A DNA stretch of 37,679 nt from Erysipelotrichia bacterium. Lineage in GTDB: Bacteria > Bacillota_I > Bacilli_A > Erysipelotrichales > Erysipelotrichaceae. A program made the translations under genes and the position numbers. Position 1 is the stretch's first letter; every line of letters starts with the position of its first letter. The stretch is taken from assembly GCA_012799935.1 (NCBI GenBank), contig JAAZKG010000115.1, positions 1-37,679 on the forward strand. The letters run 5' to 3'. Positions 1-8,475 of this stretch are shown here, in pieces. The notes beneath the pieces are model-generated. The model saw nothing but the letters and a program-made list of their open reading frames with translations, made no database searches and was not told the origin of the DNA.

Positions 1-161
1 CAAAACCAAATACAAATATTAAACAAAATCATAGTTAAAATATGATTTGAATTGTATTGCTTCTATACCTTCTATAACTTGGATTTATTTAAATAGTTGA
101 ACGCTTATACAATCAGGAAGTTCAATTATAGCAACAAAATCTGTATAAATTGCTAATTTAA

Positions 162-182
162 TAAAAAAGAGGCGCAACCTCT
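162..182 (-). terminator. Rho-independent terminator of the solute-binding protein gene
   Basis: Read on the minus strand, AGAGG and CCTCT form a 5-bp stem with a 5-nt loop, followed by a run of six or more T. It lies about 75 nt past the stop of the lipoprotein gene. The stem is short but position and T-run fit. Positions 1-161 beyond it show no gene I can support. Confidence 0.6.
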
Positions 183-254
183 AAATAGAATTTTTTCATG
201 TTTTTGAATACATCTACTTCGTTACACCTCTAAATTATCTAGTTTTAAACTAAA

Positions 255-1523
255 TTACTCAGCTAAAGCTGCTTCACAAGCTGCTTTGCAAATTGCTAGA
301 CCATCTTTAATTGATACTGTTCCAGCAGCAGTAGTTTTAACTAGTTCTTCTAAAGCTGTTCTTATAGCAGCAGAACCTTTTGTATTAGGTAATACACCTG
401 CATAATTAATTTGACCAGCTAATGCAGTTAATGCGATGTTACCAGCAACAGTTGCTTGATAATCAGCATTTTCTTGAGTTGCAAAATATGGTGAGAAAGC
501 ACTCATTGTTTTTGCCCAAGCAGCATTATTTTCTTCATTTAAGAAAAACTCAGCAAATTTTACAGCAGCAGCTTCTTTAGCTTCATTACTCTTAAATACA
601 ATTACACCTCTGTTCCATGCTGGAGCCCAATCAATTACGCCCATTCCTTCATCCATTTCTCTTGGTAAAGATGTAGCAGCAATTCCATCATATGATAAAT
701 AAGGCAAGCCTGCACTTGAACCAACATAAGAAGCTAATGTTAAAGCATTCATATCAGAACTATTATAATCGCCTGATTGAGGAGCTAACTGGAAATAACC
801 TTCTTGAACAGCTGTCTTAAATTGTTCTAAGACAAATGCCAACTTATCACCATCACAGAATAAAACTGAAGTTTTATCTTCGTTATAGTAACCTAAACCA
901 TGTTGCATAATAATTGTAGTAAAGAAGTCAGTTAATGAGTCAACTGCAAATCCTACAACTGTATGATTAGATTTTTCCCAGATAGTTTGAGATAGTAAAA
1001 ATACTTCTTTCCAAGTTTTTGGAGGTTCAACTCCATACTGTTCAAATAATTTTTCGTTGTAGATGTAGATAGGTCCAGTTGTTACCATTGGTAAAACATG
1101 TAGCTTACCATCTGCAAAGTCAGTCATTTCAGCATAAATACCAGGAGCAACTAATTTTGAGAAATCTTGGCTTAAATATTTATCAAAATCAACAACCTTT
1201 GTTTCTTCTTCTGTAGGTCCAACATATGTTGCAGCGGTAGAAGCGTAGTTGAAGATAATATCTGGTCCCACACCATTAGCTACAGATTCGTAAACTTTGT
1301 TTGTAAAGCCAGAATATTCTTGAGCTTGAACAATTACTTCGATTTCACCTTCATGTAAAGCTGTAAATTCAGATGCAATTCTCTCTAATGTTACTTTTTG
1401 ATCATCAGTATAAGTGTGCCAAATAACAACTGTTATTTTTTCCTTTTCTGGTTCTTTTGGTCCACAACCAGCAAAACCTAAAATCATTAAAACAGTTAAT
1501 AATAATACTAATAATTTTTTCAT
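255..1523 (-). CDS. ABC transporter solute-binding lipoprotein, sugar/glycerol-phosphate type (family 1)
   Basis: Extracellular lipoprotein of 422 residues that should capture a sugar or glycerol-phosphate-like ligand for an ABC importer. The N-terminus is a lipoprotein signal: a Lys-Lys start, a Leu-rich core and the lipobox LGFAGC with Cys20 as the lipidated residue. The mature part opens with an ITVVIWH strand, as in UgpB/MalE-type binding proteins, and has the family's usual length. The start is supported by a GAAAGGAAAGG ribosome site. No permease or ATPase of this type is next to it, so it is an orphan here; its partners are elsewhere or it shares a transporter. The ligand cannot be told from sequence alone. 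Confidence 0.85.
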   Translation of the reverse strand: MKKLLVLLLTVLMILGFAGCGPKEPEKEKITVVIWHTYTDDQKVTLERIASEFTALHEGEIEVIVQAQEYSGFTNKVYESVANGVGPDIIFNYASTAATYVGPTEEETKVVDFDKYLSQDFSKLVAPGIYAEMTDFADGKLHVLPMVTTGPIYIYNEKLFEQYGVEPPKTWKEVFLLSQTIWEKSNHTVVGFAVDSLTDFFTTIIMQHGLGYYNEDKTSVLFCDGDKLAFVLEQFKTAVQEGYFQLAPQSGDYNSSDMNALTLASYVGSSAGLPYLSYDGIAATSLPREMDEGMGVIDWAPAWNRGVIVFKSNEAKEAAAVKFAEFFLNEENNAAWAKTMSAFSPYFATQENADYQATVAGNIALTALAGQINYAGVLPNTKGSAAIRTALEELVKTTAAGTVSIKDGLAICKAACEAALAE

Positions 1524-1593
1524 TTTTCCCTTTCCTTTCGTAAAAATTATTGTCTTACGCAGTATTTAATTAACAATATATAAGACTAATTAT

Positions 1594-1621
1594 ATTATAA
1601 CAAATTAATGGATAAATCAAA
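1594..1621 (-). promoter_or_regulatory. Promoter of the solute-binding protein gene
   Basis: An extended -10 (TGTTATAAT; hexamer 1594-1599) has a partial -35, TTTGAT at 1616-1621, 16 nt upstream. The leader contains a 6-bp inverted repeat, GTCTTA at 1552-1557 with TAAGAC at 1581-1586, which could be an operator or an RNA hairpin. Confidence 0.55.
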
Positions 1622-1737
1622 AATAAAATCATTTTATTATTAACAATTGATAAAATTTTACATTAACTTTACATTAAATATATCTATTTTATCAATTATA
1701 CTGAAAACATTTAAATGTTTGAGTGTTTTAATTTTTG

Positions 1738-1765
1738 AAAAATAAAAACCTAAAGACTTAGGTTT
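1738..1765 (-). terminator. Terminator of the tRNA transcription unit
   Basis: On the minus strand AAACCTAA and TTAGGTTT form an 8-bp stem with a 4-nt loop, followed by a T-rich stretch. It lies 14 nt beyond the CCA end of tRNA-Leu. Confidence 0.8.
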
Positions 1766-1778
1766 CTATTTAAAATAA

Positions 1779-1866
1779 TGGTGCAGAAAGAGGGACTTGA
1801 ACCCTCACGGTATTGCTACCAAGGGATTTTAAGTCCCTCGTGTCTACCTATTCCACCACTTCTGCA
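1779..1866 (-). tRNA. tRNA-Leu (anticodon TAA)
   Basis: The 88-nt sequence folds as a class II tRNA. The acceptor strands TGCAGAA and TTCTGCA pair fully and an encoded CCA follows. The anticodon loop reads CTTAAAA-like with TAA as anticodon, so it decodes UUA (and UUG by wobble). The long variable arm between anticodon and T arms is typical of tRNA-Leu. The T loop is TTCAAGT. It is the second tRNA of a two-gene unit. Confidence 0.95.
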
Positions 1867-1872
1867 TATTGC

Positions 1873-1946
1873 TGGAGGTTCCCACCAGATTCGAACTGGT
1901 GATCACTAAGTTGCAGTCAGTTGCCTTACCACTTGGCTAGGGAACC
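1873..1946 (-). tRNA. tRNA-Cys (anticodon GCA)
   Basis: A 74-nt cloverleaf. The acceptor strands GGTTCCC and GGGAACC are followed by T and an encoded CCA. The anticodon stem ACTGA/TTAGT holds the loop CTGCAAC with GCA in the middle. The T arm is ACCAG-TTCGAAT-CTGGT. It is first in the unit, 6 nt before tRNA-Leu. Confidence 0.95.
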
Positions 1947-1967
1947 ACAAGATTACCAGCGAATATT

Positions 1968-1996
1968 ATTGTATAACAGTTAAAAGCAAATTGCAA
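1968..1996 (-). promoter_or_regulatory. Promoter of the tRNA-Cys/tRNA-Leu unit
   Basis: The -35 TTGCAA (1991-1996) and -10 TACAAT (1968-1973) are 17 nt apart on the minus strand. The predicted start near 1961 leaves about 15 nt before mature tRNA-Cys. Confidence 0.75.
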
Positions 1997-2091
1997 CACC
2001 AATTAAAATAAAATCAAGTTGAATATCCCCTTTATTCTTTCGCTATATTGAAGATAATCGATTAAATATTTATTAGTTTTAATAATTAAAT

Positions 2092-2109
2092 TATGGTATT
2101 ATTTAAGTA
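2092..2109 (+). promoter_or_regulatory. Extended -10 promoter giving an apparently leaderless mRNA
   Basis: TGGTATTAT (TG at 2094-2095, hexamer 2097-2102) lies directly before the ATG at 2109. A start 7 nt past the -10 falls on the A of that ATG. No ribosome site precedes the ATG, so a leaderless transcript is the simplest reading. The -35 region is weak. Confidence 0.45.
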
Positions 2110-2747
2110 TGGAAAAAGAGAACACAGAAAACTTGAAAAAAAAGGCTCAAAAGACAGCAATAGCTGCAACTACTGCTGCTTCTTTGTTTGTGAATAACAC
2201 TTACGAAACGCCTTTAGAAATAATTGAAAAATCTTATGAGGATGAAGATTTTAATGAGCATTATAATCAAAAAAAGAAAAATTTTTTCAAAGTTAAAATT
2301 AAACAAATACTATACAACATACCTCAATCAATAAGAATGGTTTTCTTGTTACCTTTATGGTCTTTAGGTTGGCTTTTGATGTTAGTTTTTAGACCAATAT
2401 GGGAAAATCTATTAGTAGGATTTGCCTCTGAAATTTGTTATTGGTTAATACTTGGAGCAATTTTACTTGTTATTGTACTTGTTTCAACATTAATTGCTTT
2501 TCCTGGTTTACCGCTTTCTAAAACCTTTAATAAAAAAACAATTTCATTAATACTAGTTTTATTAATTGTCTTGGCTATAAGCGACAAACTTTTAACATTA
2601 TTCTACCCTGCTTACAGTAATTTCAAGCGATCAGTTAAAGTTATAAGTTGTATTTTCATAGTCATAATAAGTCTAGTTTTCATTCATTTTAAAACTAGAA
2701 AACTTAAATTTAAAGTAACAAACGATAAATATACATTCTCTAATTAA
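2109..2747 (+). CDS. Uncharacterised membrane protein
   Basis: I do not recognise this 212-residue protein. It has a polar, acidic N-terminal part of about 70 residues (with a K-K-K-rich stretch near 55-65) and then hydrophobic segments at roughly 77-97, 110-135, 143-162 and 175-193, so about four membrane helices. The tail is short and basic. It stands alone on the plus strand between the minus-strand tRNA unit and potCD, with its own promoter and terminator. The ATG at 2109 has no ribosome site, and the -10 box sits immediately upstream. Nothing in the sequence points to a function. Confidence 0.7.
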   Translation: MEKENTENLKKKAQKTAIAATTAASLFVNNTYETPLEIIEKSYEDEDFNEHYNQKKKNFFKVKIKQILYNIPQSIRMVFLLPLWSLGWLLMLVFRPIWENLLVGFASEICYWLILGAILLVIVLVSTLIAFPGLPLSKTFNKKTISLILVLLIVLAISDKLLTLFYPAYSNFKRSVKVISCIFIVIISLVFIHFKTRKLKFKVTNDKYTFSN

Positions 2748-2748
2748 G

Positions 2749-2769
2749 GTGTCAGTCAAGACACTTTTT
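2749..2769 (+). terminator. Terminator of the 2109 membrane protein gene
   Basis: GTGTC (2749-2753) and GACAC (2760-2764) pair around a 6-nt loop and are followed by TTTTTATT. Confidence 0.7.
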
Positions 2770-2775
2770 ATTAGA

Positions 2776-2806
2776 AAAAAGATGCTTTTTCTAAAAACAT
2801 CTTTTT
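2776..2806 (-). terminator. Terminator of the polyamine transporter operon
   Basis: AAAAAGATG (2776-2784) and CATCTTTTT (2798-2806) form a 9-bp stem. On the minus strand a T-rich tract follows. It lies 5 nt past the potCD stop. Confidence 0.75.
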
Positions 2807-2810
2807 CTTA

Positions 2811-4721
2811 TTAATTTAATTTAACTTTCACCCAATATTCAGAAATAATCTTTCTGATATAGTCATCATTTACAAAGGTTTCATCTTTCTCAAATCCTAC
2901 ACGTGGCACATAAGCATCAATGCCATAATATTCACCATCTTCTGAACTTAAAGCTATCAAAACTTCTTCATTTGGCGAAGTATAACCAACATACTCTGAG
3001 TTAGCATAAGAAACATCATATGACAACATATAATTGATGAAGAAATTGGCCAATTCTGGACTTCTTGCAACTTTTGGAATAAACATACAATCCATCCAAA
3101 CATTAGTGCCTTGATGCGGTTCATAAAATCTTAAATTTTCATTTTCATATATCATATAGGTAGCATCACCTGAATAGACATAACCTAAGGCTTTTTCACC
3201 ATTAATGATGCCATCAATGATTTCATCGGTTACATATGCTGGATCAACGGCATTATCCATTTCAATTAACCAGTTATATGCTTCTAGTAGTTCTTGTTCA
3301 TTTTTAGTATTCATTGAATAACCTAAGGCTTTTAAAGCAACCATAAATGAGTCTCTTTCTGAATCATAGAAATAAACCATACCACGATATTTTTCAAGCT
3401 TAAAAACATCCCAACCCAAGGTCTCAACATCTTCACTGTCAATTAAAGTCTCATCGTAAATAATGCCAACTGTACCCCACATATACGGAACAGCATAAAC
3501 CATTTCAGGATCAAATTCCATATATTTCAAAGCATCAGGATACAAATCTGTTAAATTTGTCAGCATATCCTTATCTAATGGTTGTAATAAACTATCTTTA
3601 ATTAATTTTTGAATCATATAATCCGAAGCAATGATGATATCATAAGAGGTTCCACTCATCAGTTTAGTATACATTTCTTCATTTGAAGCAAAGGTGTCGT
3701 AATTAACTTTAACATTATACATATCCTCAAAATCTGCAATTACATCTTCACCAATAAATTCACCATAATTGAATAGATTTAAGGTGTTTGAACCAAATTC
3801 TGCAATTGGATCAAAATCACCAGTTGTTTTATTTCCAAAAGATACCAAGAAGATAGCCAGAGCTAATGCTCCTGCCAAATATGGAATATAAGATAATTTG
3901 CTTTTCTTTTTGACAACTTCAACTTGTGGACGTCTTGCTTTAATCATTGGAATCACATTAGCAACAACTAGAACAGTTGTAACAACTGCAACAATTAATG
4001 AACTTAAAGCATTGATTGAAGGATTAATACGTTTACTCATTGAATAAACAAATATCGAAATGTTGCTTACTCCTGTACCTGTTGTGAAAAATGAAATAAC
4101 GAAATCATCAAAACTCATTGAGAAAGCAATTAATGCTCCTGAAAATATTGCTGGCATAATTTGTGGAATAATAACCTTTGTTAAAGCTTGAAAAGGAGTC
4201 GCTCCTAAGTCTAGTGCAGCTTCAGCTACATTATCATCCAAAGTTCTTAGTTTTGGCATGATAGACAAAACAACAAATGGTATACAGAAAGTAATATGCG
4301 CTATCAGCAGGGTAAAAATACTGGTTTCAATATTTAGTGAAATGAAAAATAACATCAAACCAATTGCTGTAACAATATCTGGATTCATTACTGGCAAATC
4401 ATTTACTTGCAAGACTAATTCTCTAACTATTTTCTTTTGTTTTGACAAACCAATAGAAGTTATTGTACCAATAATAGTTGATACTACTGTTGCAATAACA
4501 GCTACCAAAACTGTGTAATAAATTGGTTCTAGCATCTTTCTATCATTAAACATCTTTTCATACCACATTAATGAGAAACCAGTAAAGTGATTTAAACTTT
4601 TAGTAGAGTTAAATGAGAATATAACAACATAAATAATTGGCAAATAGAAGAATAAAACAATTAAAATTAGCCAGGTATTAGGTACTATTTTTGACCATAA
4701 ACTTTTATTTTCTTTTTTCAT
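2811..4721 (-). CDS. potCD: Spermidine/putrescine ABC transporter, permease-binding protein fusion (PotC-PotD)
   Basis: Importer subunit of 636 residues that joins two proteins normally made separately. Residues 1 to about 268 are a PotC-type permease with about six helices and the ATPase-contact loop with its EAALDLGAT segment (about 161-169). A further helix near 277-297 then acts as a signal anchor. Residues 300-636 are a PotD-like polyamine-binding domain, starting NTLNLFNYGEFIG. The binding domain is therefore tethered outside the membrane. The ATG at 4721 has an AGAGGAG ribosome site formed by the end of potB, 4 nt upstream. It is the last gene of the operon regulator-potA-potB-potCD. 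Such PotCD fusions are known in some low-GC Gram-positives and Mollicutes. Confidence 0.93.
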   Translation of the reverse strand: MKKENKSLWSKIVPNTWLILIVLFFYLPIIYVVIFSFNSTKSLNHFTGFSLMWYEKMFNDRKMLEPIYYTVLVAVIATVVSTIIGTITSIGLSKQKKIVRELVLQVNDLPVMNPDIVTAIGLMLFFISLNIETSIFTLLIAHITFCIPFVVLSIMPKLRTLDDNVAEAALDLGATPFQALTKVIIPQIMPAIFSGALIAFSMSFDDFVISFFTTGTGVSNISIFVYSMSKRINPSINALSSLIVAVVTTVLVVANVIPMIKARRPQVEVVKKKSKLSYIPYLAGALALAIFLVSFGNKTTGDFDPIAEFGSNTLNLFNYGEFIGEDVIADFEDMYNVKVNYDTFASNEEMYTKLMSGTSYDIIIASDYMIQKLIKDSLLQPLDKDMLTNLTDLYPDALKYMEFDPEMVYAVPYMWGTVGIIYDETLIDSEDVETLGWDVFKLEKYRGMVYFYDSERDSFMVALKALGYSMNTKNEQELLEAYNWLIEMDNAVDPAYVTDEIIDGIINGEKALGYVYSGDATYMIYENENLRFYEPHQGTNVWMDCMFIPKVARSPELANFFINYMLSYDVSYANSEYVGYTSPNEEVLIALSSEDGEYYGIDAYVPRVGFEKDETFVNDDYIRKIISEYWVKVKLN

Positions 4722-4724
4722 TGT

Positions 4725-5504
4725 CTACTCCTCTCCGATTCTTTTATCAATCTTTTTTGTAAAGTACATAGAAACGATAATAATGATTGCCATAATTAAA
4801 GAGATAGCACTACCAAAGTTCCAGTCTCCTGTTGTTATAAAGTAAGTTTCAATCAGATTACCAATTAAAACATAATCTCCACCACCTAATAACTTAGGAA
4901 TGAAGAACGAACTTACAGCTGGTAAAAATACTAAAGTAATACCTGAAATAACTCCAGGGATTGAAAGAGGTAAAACTACTCTTAAAAAAGTTTGCATTTT
5001 GTTAGCTCCTAAATCATAAGAAGCATCGAGTAAATTTTTATCCATCTTTGCTAAAGAAGTATAAATTTGGATTATCATATATGGTAAAAAGTTATAAACC
5101 ATACCAACAAAGACCTTAAATTCACTTGAAATATTAAAGTTCATTAAGATGCCTTTCCAAGCATATGTTCTAACTAACATGTTAATCCACATTGGTAAAG
5201 TAAGTAATAAAATATAGACTGCTTGCTTATTTTCATCCTGTTTAGCAATGACATAAGCAGTAGGATAACCAATCAAAACACAAATAACAGTAGTTATAAA
5301 GGCGATTTTTAAAGAAGTATATAAAACTCTTAAAAAATCTGGATCTTGAAAGAATCTGGTAAAATTTTCCAATGTAAATTTGAATACTAACATGTCATTT
5401 CCAGCATTGGTAAAAGCATAGAAAACAATCATTAACATTGGAGCTACCACAAATAAAGCTAACCATACAATGTATGGATAAGTCATATTTCTAAAGCTTT
5501 TCAT
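4725..5504 (-). CDS. potB: Spermidine/putrescine ABC transporter permease PotB
   Basis: Inner-membrane permease of 259 residues with about six helices, close to the usual PotB length. The EAA-like loop reads LLDASYDLGANKMQTF (about 158-173) and docks on the PotA ATPase. It pairs with the PotC half of the downstream fusion to form the channel. The start is 2 nt after the potA stop and potCD begins 4 nt after its stop, so translation is coupled. The ribosome site (GGTGGT) is weak, which fits coupling. Confidence 0.93.
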   Translation of the reverse strand: MKSFRNMTYPYIVWLALFVVAPMLMIVFYAFTNAGNDMLVFKFTLENFTRFFQDPDFLRVLYTSLKIAFITTVICVLIGYPTAYVIAKQDENKQAVYILLLTLPMWINMLVRTYAWKGILMNFNISSEFKVFVGMVYNFLPYMIIQIYTSLAKMDKNLLDASYDLGANKMQTFLRVVLPLSIPGVISGITLVFLPAVSSFFIPKLLGGGDYVLIGNLIETYFITTGDWNFGSAISLIMAIIIIVSMYFTKKIDKRIGEE

Positions 5505-5506
5505 CT

Positions 5507-7075
5507 TTATACCACCATCTTACTCATGACATGAATGTCATTTCGGTCAAATTTTAAACCGACCTTATCCCCTTCTTCGTGTACTGTTGTTGTTTCAATT
5601 TTATATTCTCTACCTTGGGTTGCGAAAGTAATTTCATACGAACCTTCTTCGATATCTGCTGTATCAAAATCAAATTTCACATCAGTAATTTCAATTTCCG
5701 AATCATCTTGTAAGTTCCATGCTTCAGCAGAAGCCCATGTTTTCAGGTCAGTTGAAATCGCCATTGATTCCTTAACTTCATCAGCTGTGACAAAGAAATC
5801 AAAAGCACTGATACCTATATTCTTTTTAGCATCTTCAACATACACTGGAGCAACTACATGAACCTTTATCGTAATTTCAGTATTTTTTTGAGTTTTGAAA
5901 GTACAGTCATAAGTACCTACTTTATTTTCAATACTATGAGTAATGCTAGCAATTGATAAATTATTTTCTTCATCATCCCAAGCTTGAGCATTAGCTCTGG
6001 CTACTAAGTTAAAATCATCTAATGCATTAACATCTTCTAAGTCAACAAAGAAATCATTGGCACTAATTTTTTCATTTTCAGCTGCATTATAGGTGTCATG
6101 TTCTGATAAAATATGCATCGTGACTGTTTTTGAAGCACCAGAAATAGTTTCAACAATTATTTCATAATGAACACCTTTAAAAAGGACTGACTTTACTTCA
6201 CCTTTCATTAAGGCGCCAGTTCTGCCAACAATCTTTATATCTTCTGGTCTAATCAATACATCAACAGGTTCGTTTTCTTTGAAACCAAAATCTTCACAAT
6301 CAAATATCTTATCATCAAATTTAACTTTATAGTCTTCAACCATTACCCCTTCAATAATGTTGCTTTCGCCAATAAATTTAGCTACATATTCATTAGCTGG
6401 TTCATTATAAATTTCTAAAGGTGTACCGATTTGTTGAATTTCACCATCTCTCATGACAACAATCTTATCAGACATTGTCAATGCTTCTTCCTGATCATGA
6501 GTGACATATATAAAAGTAATTCCTACTTCTTGTTGAATTCTTTTTAATTCACGTTGCATTTCTTGTCTCAATTTTAAATCTAATGCTCCCAGTGGTTCAT
6601 CTAATAGTAAAACTTCAGGTTCATTTACTAAGGCTCTAGCAATTGCGACACGTTGTTGTTGCCCCCCTGATAATAATGTGACATTTCTATGTTCATAACC
6701 TTCAAGATTAACTAAAGATAGCATACGAGTAACTTTTTGGTCTATTACATCTTCAGCTACTTTTTTAATTCTTAAACCAAAAGCGATGTTATCAAAAACA
6801 TCCAAATGCGGAAACAAGGCATATCTTTGAAAGACAGTGTTAATTTCTCTTTTATATGCTGGAACATCATCAATACACTGTCCATCAAAAATGATAGTTC
6901 CTTCATCCTGCTGCAAGAAGCCACCTAAAATTCTAAGCAGTGTTGACTTGCCACATCCTGAAGGTCCTAATAATGTGACAAATTCATTTTCATAGACATT
7001 CAAGTTAATACCCTTTAAAACAACTTGATTGTCAAATGATTTTACAATGTTTCTAAACTCAATTAATTTTCTCAT
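5507..7075 (-). CDS. potA: Spermidine/putrescine ABC transporter ATPase PotA with inserted Ig-like repeats
   Basis: Cytoplasmic ATPase that powers polyamine uptake. Visible motifs are Walker [10 protein letters not shown] (37-45), the signature LSGGQQQR (135-142), Walker B VLLLDE (155-160) and the switch His193. At 522 residues it is about 150 longer than normal PotA. The extra sequence lies inside the C-terminal TOBE domain: TOBE strands run to about residue 320 and resume at [12 protein letters not shown] (about 496). Between them are two related repeats of about 80-85 residues. Each starts I(S/G)A-DFFV and ends GTYDCTF/GSYEITF plus a final strand, the pattern of bacterial Ig-like domains. 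Such domains are usually extracellular, so their place in a cytoplasmic ATPase is odd. The start has GAGG upstream. Confidence 0.92.
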   Translation of the reverse strand: MRKLIEFRNIVKSFDNQVVLKGINLNVYENEFVTLLGPSGCGKSTLLRILGGFLQQDEGTIIFDGQCIDDVPAYKREINTVFQRYALFPHLDVFDNIAFGLRIKKVAEDVIDQKVTRMLSLVNLEGYEHRNVTLLSGGQQQRVAIARALVNEPEVLLLDEPLGALDLKLRQEMQRELKRIQQEVGITFIYVTHDQEEALTMSDKIVVMRDGEIQQIGTPLEIYNEPANEYVAKFIGESNIIEGVMVEDYKVKFDDKIFDCEDFGFKENEPVDVLIRPEDIKIVGRTGALMKGEVKSVLFKGVHYEIIVETISGASKTVTMHILSEHDTYNAAENEKISANDFFVDLEDVNALDDFNLVARANAQAWDDEENNLSIASITHSIENKVGTYDCTFKTQKNTEITIKVHVVAPVYVEDAKKNIGISAFDFFVTADEVKESMAISTDLKTWASAEAWNLQDDSEIEITDVKFDFDTADIEEGSYEITFATQGREYKIETTTVHEEGDKVGLKFDRNDIHVMSKMVV

Positions 7076-7087
7076 TTCTTTCTACCT

Positions 7088-7624
7088 CTAAAACAATGGC
7101 GGTGTACAAATCCATAAAACTTTTGCCCTATTTTTAGTTTTATTTTCTAAATAATGTTCTTTTTTACACTTTAAGTAAAATGTACCGCCTTGTTTTACTT
7201 TATAAGTGTTTTTCCCGTTTACTAAATTAATCGTTCCTTTTAATACATAACCAAATGTTTCACCATCCTCTTTTGGAGAAACAACTTTTGATTGAGCATT
7301 TGGCTGTAATTCAATAATTATTGGTTCCATCTGATTTTTTTGAGCATTTGGAACCACATAAGTAATTACTACTTCCTGAGATTCATCAACAAAATAATCT
7401 TCTTCGTTAAATGTTATTTTCTCATCCTGTTCTTCCGTAAAAAAGACAGCCATTGTTGTCCCCAATGCTTCGACAATGTCCATCAAAGTTGGTAATGATG
7501 GAGTAGCTAAATTATTTTCCAATTGTGATAAAAAACCTTTTGTAAGCTCACATCTAGAAGCCAATTCTTCTTGAGTCAAATCATTTGAGACTCTCAGTTG
7601 TCTAATTCGTTCACCTATATCCAT
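7088..7624 (-). CDS. XRE-family regulator with C-terminal cupin, likely polyamine operon regulator
   Basis: DNA-binding regulator of 178 residues. Residues 5-60 are an XRE helix-turn-helix (the LTQEELASRCELTKGFLSQL region). Residues about 100-178 are a cupin beta-barrel that may bind a small ligand. The layout matches PuuR-type regulators of polyamine genes. It is the first gene of the unit, 12 nt before potA, so it probably controls its own operon. The ATG at 7624 has GGAGG 7 nt upstream. A perfect inverted repeat (7639-7655) sits between promoter and start, the expected place for autorepression. The inducer is not shown by sequence; a polyamine is the natural guess. Confidence 0.88.
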   Translation of the reverse strand: MDIGERIRQLRVSNDLTQEELASRCELTKGFLSQLENNLATPSLPTLMDIVEALGTTMAVFFTEEQDEKITFNEEDYFVDESQEVVITYVVPNAQKNQMEPIIIELQPNAQSKVVSPKEDGETFGYVLKGTINLVNGKNTYKVKQGGTFYLKCKKEHYLENKTKNRAKVLWICTPPLF

Positions 7625-7638
7625 CCAATCCCTCCTTT

Positions 7639-7677
7639 GTTTAGAATTGCTAAACTATTTTATTAATTATAGTAAAC
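7639..7677 (-). promoter_or_regulatory. Promoter and candidate autoregulatory operator of the pot operon
   Basis: The -10 TATAAT is at 7666-7671 with only a weak -35. Just downstream, GTTTAG (7639-7644) and CTAAAC (7650-7655) form a perfect dyad with a 5-nt spacer. A further half site, GTTTAC on the minus strand, abuts the -10 at 7672-7677. A regulator bound here would block transcription. Confidence 0.6.
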
Positions 7678-7766
7678 AAGATTAATTATAAAGATTTTAA
7701 AAAAATATGCAAGTTTTTTATTGTTCTTTATAAAAAAATCCCCACTAATCTAGTTTTACAAAACTT

Positions 7767-7791
7767 CAAAGAATATAAATAATATTCTTTG
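7767..7791. repeat. Perfect 10-bp inverted repeat
   Basis: CAAAGAATAT and ATATTCTTTG face each other across 5 nt. No T-run follows on either strand. It could be a protein-binding dyad or a weak hairpin; it belongs to no recognised family. Confidence 0.5.
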
Positions 7792-7891
7792 ATAATGCAT
7801 ACAATATCGCTATACAATTTGGCATCCTTTTATGATAGTTATATTCATTTTTCAATTATATTGTTTTTTTTCTTTTTTATTTAAACAATTT

Positions 7892-7921
7892 AAAAACACC
7901 CAAGATTATTTTACTTGAGTG
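7892..7921 (-). terminator. Terminator downstream of the acidic protein gene
   Basis: On the minus strand CACTCAAG and CTTGGGTG form an 8-bp stem with one G-T pair and a 9-nt loop, followed by TTTTT. It lies about 140 nt past the stop at 8059. Confidence 0.6.
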
Positions 7922-8058
7922 AATATTTATCTTATTGATATATCTTTGATATCTAATTTAATAAGTTCATGTTACTTCAATGGACCAATCTATCCATTAC
8001 TATCTATAAGATGTATTAATATCATTAATATGAAAAAATAGAATTTTTATTTATTATC

Positions 8059-8466
8059 TTAATCTGTATCTGATTCATCCTCATTATAACCAAAATTTTC
8101 ATCATCATAAAAACATCCACGACATTTAATACCATGTTTGCTGTGATAGCCATAACTATCTTCATCAATAAAATCTGATTTGTACTGTTCTTCATCTACC
8201 CATTGATCAGTTTGTTCATCTTGATTATAATCATGCTCTCTCTCATCATCTTGCCAATAATCTTCTGGAATATTGTTGTAGATAAATAAATGACATTCAT
8301 TATGACATTTTTCGATTAATTCGACTAATTTATAATAACCATCACACTCTTGCTCTTGATTTAAATTATCAAGAAAGTTATTTGATTTTTCATTAACCAT
8401 TTCTATTGTTTCACTATAGTGGATTAAGATTTCTTGTAATTCTTTTTTTAATTTTTCAAATTTCAT
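8059..8466 (-). CDS. Small acidic protein of unknown function
   Basis: I do not recognise this 135-residue protein. It is strongly acidic, especially after residue 70, and rich in Asp, Glu, Tyr and His. The N-terminal 60 residues look helical and contain CDGYYKLVELIEKCHNEC, and a CRGC pair lies near residue 115. These Cys and His residues could bind metal, but no known motif is clear. The ATG has an AGGAG ribosome site and begins 9 nt after the glpK stop, so it is co-transcribed with glpK. No signal peptide or membrane segment is seen. Confidence 0.65.
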   Translation of the reverse strand: MKFEKLKKELQEILIHYSETIEMVNEKSNNFLDNLNQEQECDGYYKLVELIEKCHNECHLFIYNNIPEDYWQDDEREHDYNQDEQTDQWVDEEQYKSDFIDEDSYGYHSKHGIKCRGCFYDDENFGYNEDESDTD

Positions 8467-8475
8467 AAATATCTC

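Larger units (their letters stand above)
7678..8058. other. AT-rich gene-free stretch between the pot operon and the glpK unit
   Basis: About 380 nt without a credible ORF. It holds the pot promoter's upstream edge, a perfect inverted repeat at 7767-7791 and the glpK-unit terminator at 7892-7921. Weaker dyads lie near 7980-8000. I see nothing else in it. Confidence 0.6.
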
